Source: an uncultured Tissierellia bacterium (GTDB taxonomy: Bacteria > Bacillota > Clostridia > Tissierellales > Peptoniphilaceae). Taken from it: 9,946 bases of DNA. Below are positions 1-5,955 of this stretch, one piece after another. The translations under genes were made by a program, and so were the position numbers. Where the stretch lies: positions 1 to 9,946 of the forward strand of contig CABTZP010000050.1 in assembly GCA_902489375.1 (NCBI GenBank). The letters run 5' to 3'. The first letter of the stretch is position 1; each line of letters opens with the position of its first letter. The notes beneath the pieces were generated by a model. It made no database searches, had not been told where the DNA came from, and saw only the letters and a program-made list of their open reading frames with translations.

Positions 1-4
1 AAAG

Positions 5-390
5 CCACTTACGAAATTTAAGTGGAATTTCTAAAGTCTTCAATTCCCACTTACCATTTTTAAGTGGGAAAAAGCAAGTCCTATTTTCCCACTTATCATT
101 TATAAGTGGGGATTAGCAAGTCTCAATTTCCCACTTATCGTTTTTAAGTGGAAAAAAACAAGTCTCAATTTCCCACTTACAATTTTATAAGTGGGAAAAA
201 GCAAGTCCCAGATTCCCACTTAAATTTCGTAAGTGGGAAAAAGCAAGTCCCAGATTCCCACTTAAATTTCGTAAGTGGAAAAAGCCGAGTCTTCATTCCC
301 CACTTAAATCTTGTAAGTGGAAAAAGGCAAGTCCTAAATTCCCACTTAAATTTTATAAGTGGAAAAAACAAAGTCGCATATTTCCACTTA
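5..390. repeat. Tandem array of 42-bp units, each with a 7-8 bp inverted repeat
   Basis: Nine complete palindromes of the form CCCACTTA-N6-8-TAAGTGGG begin at about 5, 46, 88, 130, 172, 215, 257, 299 and 341. A tenth left arm (384-390) has no right arm and marks the edge. Spacing is 42 or 43 bp. The core arms CCACTTA/TAAGTGG are intact in all nine copies, while the loop varies (cgaaat, ccattt, aatttcg and others). The outermost C:G pair is lost in several copies. Between palindromes lies a similar 19-20 bp linker, mostly gaaaaagcaagtc followed by a variable few bases. As RNA, each unit would form a short hairpin on either strand. Open frames through the array (for example 148-393 plus, a 14-residue repeat) follow from the 42-bp period. 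They are broken by in-frame stops and 43-bp units elsewhere, so the array is read as non-coding. Its function is unknown. Confidence 0.9.
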
Positions 391-490
391 TAATTTCCGA
401 TAGGAAGGGATTGTTTGATAAATTCTTAACGATAATCTTCCCAATCTGACTTAGTCCAAGGCGGTTTCAAAAGTCGCTGTCCGTTTAGGA

Positions 491-517
491 AGAAGAAAAG
501 CGTGGCTCCGGAGGCCA
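491..517 (-). terminator. Possible weak intrinsic terminator of the sortase operon
   Basis: Read on the minus strand, a short self-complementary element (TGGCCTCCGGAGCCA, 503-517, with one bulged base and a tight CCGG loop) is followed by CGCTTTTCTTCTTCC. A GC-rich hairpin followed by a pyrimidine, T-rich tract is terminator-like. The stem is short and the T run is interrupted, so this is tentative. No better terminator was seen between the sortase stop and the palindrome array. Confidence 0.3.
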
Positions 518-549
518 GTGGTATTACCCGCCCGCCGACGATAGCCCCT

Positions 550-674
550 GTGCCGAAGGAGGGCCCTTGCCGGGCAGTCCCCGTGCCAAAGGAGGGTCCC
601 TTTCCGACGGCAGTCCCTGTGCCGAAGGCGGCCCCTTTCCGGTAACGGACACCACCGTGCCAAAGGAGGGCAAC
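550..674. repeat. Degenerate GC-rich repeat, four copies
   Basis: Four copies of a unit starting GTGCCRAAGGMGG begin at 550, 583, 619 and 657, so the period is 33, 36 and 38 bp. The linker between copies 1, 2 and 3 also shares the pattern GGCAGTCCCYGTGCC. Copies 1 to 3 stay in one minus-strand frame (reading Phe-Gly-Thr-Gly), but copy 4 is in another frame (reading Leu-Trp-His-Gly-Gly). The repeat is therefore conserved as DNA rather than as a protein motif. Nothing known is recognised. Confidence 0.75.
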
Positions 675-676
675 AG

Positions 677-706
677 GCCCCTTGCCCTTCAGCCCCTTGC
701 CCTTCA
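677..706. repeat. Exact 15-bp tandem duplication
   Basis: GCCCCTTGCCCTTCA occurs twice back to back at 677-691 and 692-706 with no mismatch. It is followed by aaaaGGGGCGGGCG, whose GGGGC can pair with either GCCCC. It adjoins the degenerate repeat at 550-674 and looks like a recent slippage event in GC-rich non-coding DNA. Confidence 0.85.
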
Positions 707-762
707 AAAGGGGCGGGCGTCTTTTTCCGTTCAGCTGCTTTGAGGGGCGCGCGGTGCGCTTT

Positions 763-1605
763 TTATTCTTCCTGTTTCTGTTTTCTCTGCTCCAGAAGAA
801 GGTAGAGAAGATAGATCAACAGGGCAATGGCGACAAAGAGGCAGGCATAGAAGCCTCTCTTCCAGAATGTAGTTGGAATTTCCATGCGAATGGTCGGCTC
901 GGGAATGGCATCTTCGTAAGGAACCCGATGCCCGCGGACAAGAAGTCGGTGAGAGTTAATCATGTAGGGCGTGCAGGTCAAAAGGGTCATATAGTCTTCG
1001 CCTTCCACCACCAGGACCGGCTCAAAATTGGACGGTTCCACGGTTAGGATTTGATCAACTTCATAGGCCAGGGTTTCATGGAAGTTTTTGAAAAAGAAGA
1101 GATCCCCTTCATGGAGCTTGTCCAGGTAGCGGAACATGACAGCTTTTGGCAGGCCCCGATGGGCGGTAATGACGGCATGGGTGGATTCTCCCCCGACGGG
1201 GAGAGAAGTCCCTTCAAGATGGCCGGCCCCGTCTTCCAGGACCTGGGGCGAAGAGCCTGCACGAACGGGAAGGTCCACCTCGATAGAGGGGATGATGATA
1301 TGACCAATCATCTCCTGGACTTCCAGCATATGGGCATAGTTGGCAATGCCTTCTTTTTCCTTCTTCGTGTAAGGATCCGCAAGGCGGGAGGGATCAAGAG
1401 TATGGTTATAATTATGAGCCAACTCTAAGCGGCGATTAATTTCTTCATTCGAAAGGGTCGACGCTTCCTTGGTGAAGCTGACAATTTGCTGGTTCGCCTC
1501 AATGGTGTAGTACCAGTCCGAAAACATGGGATAAAAGAGGATTGCCAAGCCTAAAACAAGGAGCAGAAAAGGAAGGATCCGGCGAAAGGTCCGCTTAGTT
1601 TTCAT
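763..1605 (-). CDS. srtC: Class C sortase (pilin-polymerising type), second of a pair
   Basis: This is a 280-residue membrane-bound cysteine transpeptidase. In the family, class C sortases cut LPXTG-like signals and join pilin subunits outside the cell through lysine isopeptide bonds. Visible parts are a hydrophobic N-terminal segment (about 9-27), a lid-like DPY at 77-79, a catalytic region with His149 (ITAHRG), Cys211 in TLLTC and Arg220 in NSHRLLVRG, and a C-terminal membrane segment (about 252-271) with a short charged tail. The His-Cys distance (62) and Cys-Arg distance (9) match characterised class C enzymes. The ATG at 1605 is chosen because AAGGAG lies 9 nt upstream (1615-1620); the earlier in-frame ATG at 1626 has no such site. 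It overlaps the end of the upstream sortase by 11 nt (ATGAAAACTAA), implying translational coupling. The two sortases are clearly paralogous. The substrate is unknown, since no pilin gene lies in the window. Confidence 0.93.
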   Translation of the reverse strand: MKTKRTFRRILPFLLLVLGLAILFYPMFSDWYYTIEANQQIVSFTKEASTLSNEEINRRLELAHNYNHTLDPSRLADPYTKKEKEGIANYAHMLEVQEMIGHIIIPSIEVDLPVRAGSSPQVLEDGAGHLEGTSLPVGGESTHAVITAHRGLPKAVMFRYLDKLHEGDLFFFKNFHETLAYEVDQILTVEPSNFEPVLVVEGEDYMTLLTCTPYMINSHRLLVRGHRVPYEDAIPEPTIRMEIPTTFWKRGFYACLFVAIALLIYLLYLLLEQRKQKQEE

Positions 1606-2611
1606 CGTCAGAAGCTCCTTCCTCATCGGAATAGAAATCCGAATTTAAATTGAGATCCCCAATGAAGGGCCAATCGCCATCATCCTCGTCGGCCTCCTTC
1701 CGCCATTTTTTTCGTTCTTTCTCCATGGCGAGGTTTTCAGACGAGGCGGCCAGTCTCTGCTTCTTCTGTCTTCTCTTGATCCGGATGATCAGAAGCAAGA
1801 GAAGGATAATAACGGCGATGGAAATGTAAAAGTATCTCTGATAGCGGAAGTTCGTCCGGTTCATCTCGATATTTTGCTCTTCGACCGCCTGAACATAAGG
1901 AACCCGGTGACCACGGACAATGAGCCGGTGGGTGTTGATGCCTACGGGCGTACAGGTCAGAAGGGTCATATAGTCATGGCCCGGAACGATCAAAAGCTTG
2001 GAAAAATCGCTGGGATTAATGACTTTGATCTCATCCACCTGATAGGCCAAAACTTCCTTGATATTATGAAAATAAAACTTGTCCCCCCGCTTTACCTTGT
2101 GAAGGTCGGTGAAAAGACGAACCTGAGGAAGACCTGAGTGACCGGTAATGACGGTATGGGTGGAGTTTCCGCCAATGGGAAGCGAGGTCCCTTCCAGGTG
2201 ACCAGCTGCCTTCTGGAGGACATCTTCGGACGTCCCCGCATAGACTGGAAGATTGATATCCGCTGTCGGCACTTCAATGACACCGATTTTTTCATGCAAT
2301 TCCAGCATTTTTGCATAATGAGCAATGCCTTCGGCTAGGTTATCCTCCCCGTAGGGATCCTTGTCGACAACATTTTGCAGAGACCGGTTATAGGCTTCGG
2401 CCAGCCGGATTCGTTCATTGATTTCTTCCGCGGGGATCTCCTGCTTGGCCGCTTTGAACTCCGTTACCTGATTATTCTGGTCCATCCGATAGTACCAGTC
2501 GGAAAAATGGGGATAGAGGATAACACCCAGGCCGCCGATGAGGATAAACCAGGCCAAGGCGCTGACCCACTTTCTTTTTTTGTTTTTTTTGCCTTTGGCC
2601 TTGGATTTCAT
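1595..2611 (-). CDS. srtC: Class C sortase with long acidic C-terminal tail, first of a pair
   Basis: This is a 338-residue class C sortase. A basic N-terminus (KSKAKGKKNKKRK) precedes a membrane segment at about 16-33. The lid motif DPY is at 85-87. The catalytic residues are His158 (ITGHSG), Cys220 in TLLTC and Arg229 in NTHRLIVRG, with the usual 62- and 9-residue spacings. A second membrane segment lies at about 259-277. Beyond it is a tail of about 60 residues: first basic (KRRQKKQR), then strongly acidic at 306-338 (DEDDGDW, SDEEGASDDEN). By the expected topology this tail is cytoplasmic. The sister sortase lacks it. The start is set at 2611 because AGGAG (2619-2623) lies 7 nt upstream; the in-frame ATG at 2659 would add 16 residues without a clear site. 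The gene follows uvrA after 314 nt and may have its own promoter, although none is obvious. Role inferred: attachment or polymerisation of surface proteins encoded elsewhere. Confidence 0.93.
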   Translation of the reverse strand: MKSKAKGKKNKKRKWVSALAWFILIGGLGVILYPHFSDWYYRMDQNNQVTEFKAAKQEIPAEEINERIRLAEAYNRSLQNVVDKDPYGEDNLAEGIAHYAKMLELHEKIGVIEVPTADINLPVYAGTSEDVLQKAAGHLEGTSLPIGGNSTHTVITGHSGLPQVRLFTDLHKVKRGDKFYFHNIKEVLAYQVDEIKVINPSDFSKLLIVPGHDYMTLLTCTPVGINTHRLIVRGHRVPYVQAVEEQNIEMNRTNFRYQRYFYISIAVIILLLLLIIRIKRRQKKQRLAASSENLAMEKERKKWRKEADEDDGDWPFIGDLNLNSDFYSDEEGASDDEN

Positions 2612-2925
2612 CTGATCGCTCCTCTTTTGAATCAAAGATCGAAACGCTGATTGATTCATCCACGCGATTCGCCCTGCCCCTTGATTCGCTATTTTTCCTG
2701 ATTGGTCCCCCCTTGATTCGTCGAAAGGACCTTCCTGATCATTAGGTACTTGGTCTTTGGGGATGGATCATCGGGCAGTTGATCAGGACAATGAAAAGAT
2801 CAATTCACTTTATCATAAATGTCGAGTTTTTCGCTCTCTATTTTCTCTTTTGCGGACTTTTTTCTTTTGTCTTTTTTCCGACGCAAGCGGAAGTTTACGA
2901 CAAAAAGGCGGAAAAAGATCCTTTC
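2612..2925. other. Intergenic region between uvrA and the sortase pair
   Basis: No gene is seen. Close to the sortase start, TTGATTC occurs three times in one orientation (2651, 2681, 2713), with an inverted copy (GAATCAA, 2629-2635). Two of the copies share the longer CCCCTTGATTCG (2677-2688 and 2709-2720, 32 bp apart). A perfect 8-bp inverted repeat, CCTGATCA/TGATCAGG, lies at 2734-2741 and 2780-2787 with a 38-nt loop. Near the uvrA stop the minus strand is purine-rich with short TTCCG/CGGAA pairings but no hairpin followed by a T run, so no convincing uvrA terminator was found. A TATGAT box occurs on the minus strand near 2815 without a good -35. Whether the sortases are transcribed separately from uvrA is open. 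Confidence 0.6.
2619..2623 (-). promoter_or_regulatory. Ribosome binding site that fixes the first sortase start
   Basis: AGGAG on the minus strand stands 7 nt before the ATG at 2611. It supports that start over the longer in-frame option at 2659. Confidence 0.75.
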
Positions 2926-5895
2926 TCAGATTCGGTCCCGGGCAAGGATGGGGCCAAGGAACTGTCCCGTGAACGAAGTGGGATTTTTCGCCAGTTCTTC
3001 AGGGGTTCCCTGGGCGACAATGTTTCCGCCCCCCTCTCCCCCTTCAGGACCCAGATCAATGATATAGTCCGCCATTTTAATGACGTCCAAATTATGCTCA
3101 ATGACCAGGACGGAATTGCCCTGATCGACCAGGCGGGTGAGGACCTGAACCAGTTTGGCGATATCTGCGACATGGAGGCCGGTGGTCGGCTCATCCAGAA
3201 TATAGAGCGTCCTTCCGGTTGATACCTTGCCCAGTTCAGCGGCCAGCTTCACCCGCTGGGCTTCGCCGCCGGAAAGTTCCGGAGACGGCTGGCCAATTTT
3301 AAGATAGCCCAGGCCCACATCGATTAAGGTCTGTAATTTTCGCTTAATGGAGGCATGATTGTTGAAAAAGGCCAGGCCCTCTTCGATGGTCATGTCCAGG
3401 ATTTCGGCAATGTTTTTGCCTTTGTAATGAACCTGAAGGGTCTCCCGGTTGTAGCGGGCCCCGTGACAGACGGGACAGGGAACGTAAACATCGGGAAGAA
3501 AGTGCATTTCCACCTTATTTTCGCCATTGCCATGGCAGGCCTCGCAGCGGCCGCCGGCGACGTTAAAGGAAAAACGGCCCTTGTCATAGCCCCTCATTTT
3601 CGCATCATTGGAAAGGGCGAAGACTTCCCGGATGTCATCAAAAACTTTGGTATAGGTGGCGGGATTGGACCGGGGGGTCCGGCCAATGGGTGACTGATCA
3701 ATCTCAATCACCTTATCCAGGGGGTCCGTTCCTTCCAGCCCTTTATAGCGGCCGGGGCGAAAATGAGCTCCGTTCAGGCGGTTGGCCAGGGCCTTGTAAA
3801 GGATCTCTTCCACAAAAGAAGATTTTCCGGAACCGGAGACGCCGGTAACGCAGGTAAAGACGCCGAGGGGGACGGAAATATCCACGTTTTTGAGATTGTT
3901 TTCCCGGCAGCCTTTGACCTTCAAAAAGTGCTTAGGGATCCTCCGACTTTCAGGAACGGCAATGAACTTTCGGTGGGCAAGATAGTCACCGGTGATAGAG
4001 CCGGGGGTCTCAATGATTTTTTCCAAGGGACCCTGGGCAACGATTTCTCCGCCCAAACTTCCTGCGCCCGGGCCGACATCCACAATCCAGTCAGCTTCCC
4101 GCATGGTTTCTTCGTCATGTTCGACAACCAAAAGGGTATTGCCCATCTCGGTCAGGTTCCGCAGGGCCTGGAGAAGCTTGGCGTTGTCTCGTTGGTGAAG
4201 GCCGATGGAGGGCTCATCCAGAACATAGATCACCCCGACCAGGCCGGAGCCAATCTGGGTTGCCAGGCGGATCCTCTGGCTTTCTCCCCCGGAGAGGGTG
4301 GCGGCGTAGCGGTCCAGGGTCAGGTAGCCCAGGCCCACATCCAGCAGGAAGGAGAGCCGGGCCTTGACCTCTTTTAAAATCGGATCGGCGATTACCGCTT
4401 CCGCTGGCGGAAAGGTCAGGGTTTGAACCCAGGCCAGGGCATCTTGGATGGAAAGGGCCGAAAGTTCGGCGATATTTTTTCCGCCGGCTGGGGCGGAGGC
4501 TGAGCGGATGGCGGAAGGCCCGGCAGAGAGAGAAGGGTCAGTGGCCTGGGCGCCTGGAACAGTGGAATCCGCCGGGGTGGCAGTGCCATGGCCTGTCTTC
4601 TCCCCAATTCTTACCGCTAGGGCTTCTGGCCGGAGCCGGGCTCCGTGACAGCTTTCGCAGGGATTGGCGGCAAGATAGGGCCGGATTCTCGCTTTGGTGG
4701 CGTCTCCCCCCTGTTCATAGCGATGGGTGAGGTTGGCGATCGCCCCTTCCCAATAATCCGAAAAGGTCTTGTCTCCGGAAAAGTGGGAATGGAAGGGGAA
4801 GCGGACCTTCTTCTCGGTCCCATAAAGGAGGGCGTGGATCAGCTCATCCGGAGCCTGACCGATCGGCTGATCGGTGGGCCAGTCATAAAGGGCGGCGACG
4901 GCGCTAATCATCTCCCGGTAAAAGGTCCCTTTGGCTGCGGTAGCGTAGGGGGCAAGGGCCCCTTCGTCCAGGGAAAGGTCGGGGTTGGGGATGCAAAGCT
5001 GATCGTCCACCCGGGCATGGTAACCGAGGCCGTCGCAGTCCGGACAAGCCCCCTGGGGACTGTTAAAGGAAAAAAGCCGGGGCTCCAGCTCTTCTAAAGT
5101 GATGTGTCCATTGGGGCAGGCAAGCTGGGATGAGTAGATCTTCCCCCGGGAAAGGTCCATGGGCGCGTCTTTTTCCACCGGAAGGATGACCATCGTCCCC
5201 CCGCCGGCTTTTAGCGCCGTTTCAATGGACGAAGTCAGCCGGGAAGAAAGATTTTCCCGGATGATCAGCCGGTCAACCACGAGATAGAGATCGTGCTTTT
5301 TATTTTTATCCAGGTCAATGGCCTCCCGGTCAATCTCCCTTTCCTCCCCATCGACGATCAGTCGGGTAAAACCCTGTCTTTGGAGGTTCTGGATCAGTTT
5401 TTGATGGGTGCCCTTCTTTCCCCGGGCCGCCGGGGCGAGGACCAGAAACCGGGTCCGATCCGGCATGGCGAGGATCTCGTCGACCATCTGATCAATGGCC
5501 ATGGCCTGGATGGGGGCACCGCAGACGGGACAATAGGGATGGCCGGCTTTGGCATAGAGAAGACGGAGGTAGTCATTAATTTCTGTCACCGTGCCGACGG
5601 TGGAACGGGGGTTGTGATTGCGGGTCTTCTGATCAATGGAAATGGCCGGGGAAAGGCCCTCGACGAGGTCCACATCGGGCTTGTCCATTTGACCCAAAAA
5701 CATCCGGGCGTAGGAGGAGAGGGACTCCACATATCTTCTCTGTCCCTCGGCGTAGATCGTATCGAAGGCTAAAGAACTCTTGCCGGACCCGGAAAGTCCG
5801 GTCATAACGATCATTTGATTTCTGGGGAGGGTCAGGCTGACATTCTTGAGATTGTTTTCCCGGGCTCCCCGAATTTTTATCTTTTCCAGTGACAT
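2926..5895 (-). CDS. uvrA: Excinuclease ABC subunit UvrA
   Basis: This is the damage-sensing ATPase of nucleotide excision repair: a UvrA dimer loads UvrB onto lesions. It has two ABC ATPase modules. The first has Walker A GLSGSGKSS (33-41), signature LSGGE (534-538) and Walker B with LDEPSIGLH (559-567). The second has GVSGSGKSS (685-693), LSGGE (874-878) and LDEPTTGLH (900-908). Zinc-site cysteines are seen at C122/C125, C284/C287 and C784/C787/C807/C810. The partner of C284/C287 reads CPNGH (260-264), so His264 may replace a Cys. At 989 residues it is longer than the usual 940-950. The excess is an Ala/Pro/Ser/Thr-rich insert at about 432-470, between the normally adjoining LAVRIG and GKNIAEL. 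The ATG at 5895 follows AAGGAG (5900-5905) by 4 nt. It lies 60 nt behind uvrB, as expected for an operon. All ATPase motifs are intact, so it should be functional. Confidence 0.98.
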   Translation of the reverse strand: MSLEKIKIRGARENNLKNVSLTLPRNQMIVMTGLSGSGKSSLAFDTIYAEGQRRYVESLSSYARMFLGQMDKPDVDLVEGLSPAISIDQKTRNHNPRSTVGTVTEINDYLRLLYAKAGHPYCPVCGAPIQAMAIDQMVDEILAMPDRTRFLVLAPAARGKKGTHQKLIQNLQRQGFTRLIVDGEEREIDREAIDLDKNKKHDLYLVVDRLIIRENLSSRLTSSIETALKAGGGTMVILPVEKDAPMDLSRGKIYSSQLACPNGHITLEELEPRLFSFNSPQGACPDCDGLGYHARVDDQLCIPNPDLSLDEGALAPYATAAKGTFYREMISAVAALYDWPTDQPIGQAPDELIHALLYGTEKKVRFPFHSHFSGDKTFSDYWEGAIANLTHRYEQGGDATKARIRPYLAANPCESCHGARLRPEALAVRIGEKTGHGTATPADSTVPGAQATDPSLSAGPSAIRSASAPAGGKNIAELSALSIQDALAWVQTLTFPPAEAVIADPILKEVKARLSFLLDVGLGYLTLDRYAATLSGGESQRIRLATQIGSGLVGVIYVLDEPSIGLHQRDNAKLLQALRNLTEMGNTLLVVEHDEETMREADWIVDVGPGAGSLGGEIVAQGPLEKIIETPGSITGDYLAHRKFIAVPESRRIPKHFLKVKGCRENNLKNVDISVPLGVFTCVTGVSGSGKSSFVEEILYKALANRLNGAHFRPGRYKGLEGTDPLDKVIEIDQSPIGRTPRSNPATYTKVFDDIREVFALSNDAKMRGYDKGRFSFNVAGGRCEACHGNGENKVEMHFLPDVYVPCPVCHGARYNRETLQVHYKGKNIAEILDMTIEEGLAFFNNHASIKRKLQTLIDVGLGYLKIGQPSPELSGGEAQRVKLAAELGKVSTGRTLYILDEPTTGLHVADIAKLVQVLTRLVDQGNSVLVIEHNLDVIKMADYIIDLGPEGGEGGGNIVAQGTPEELAKNPTSFTGQFLGPILARDRI
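4486..4602 (-). other. Low-complexity insertion within UvrA
   Basis: This stretch encodes residues about 432-470 (starting EKTGHGTATPADST, ending SAIRSASAPA), rich in Ala, Pro, Ser, Thr and Gly. Family members normally run straight from LAV-x-(I/V)-G into GKNIAEL at this point, so the segment sits in a turn after the CxxCHG of the first half. It preserves the reading frame and is likely a flexible surface loop. Confidence 0.75.
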
Positions 5896-5911
5896 ATGGC
5901 TCCTTTTCTCT

Positions 5912-5936
5912 CCGCCGGCGTCAAATTCCCCGGCGG
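5912..5936 (-). other. GC-rich hairpin between uvrB and uvrA
   Basis: CCGCCGG (5912-5918) and CCGGCGG (5930-5936) are exact reverse complements separated by 11 nt. In the mRNA this forms a strong 7-bp all-GC stem just before the uvrA ribosome binding site. No T run follows on the minus strand, so it is not an intrinsic terminator. It could stabilise or separate the two messages. Confidence 0.5.
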
Positions 5937-5955
5937 GCGAATTCTTCGGCCGACC

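Larger units (their letters stand above)
391..762. other. Non-coding stretch between palindrome array and sortase genes
   Basis: No gene is recognised here. The first part, to about 470, resembles ordinary intergenic DNA of mixed composition. The rest is GC-rich and holds the degenerate repeat and the 15-bp duplication listed separately. A minus-strand open frame at 426-707 starts only at TTG, has no ribosome binding site, and is dominated by Gly-Lys-rich repeats whose phase shifts between copies. Its last 20 or so residues, ending near LLKPPWTKSDWEDYR, look more protein-like but match no family I know. It could be a decayed remnant. The stretch lies just downstream of the sortase stop codon, so sortase transcripts may run into it. 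Confidence 0.6.

Noticed and set aside
5..390. CRISPR array
   Set aside because: Palindromic repeats of about 23 bp with linkers of 19-20 bp look CRISPR-like, but the linkers are similar to one another, the loops inside the repeats vary, two units are identical, and no cas gene is present.
148..393. Plus-strand 81-residue protein with 14-residue repeats
   Set aside because: It is the 42-bp DNA array read in one frame. In-frame stops and 43-bp units break it further upstream, it has no ribosome binding site, and the minus strand (177-371) is open to the same extent.
426..707. Minus-strand Gly/Lys-rich protein of 93 residues
   Set aside because: TTG start without a ribosome binding site, repeat phase that shifts between copies, and biased low-complexity composition. 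Not supported as a gene, though the last residues could be a remnant.
747..767. Plus-strand terminator (GCGC stem followed by TTTTTATT)
   Set aside because: The stem is only 4 bp, and no plus-strand gene lies upstream of it to terminate.
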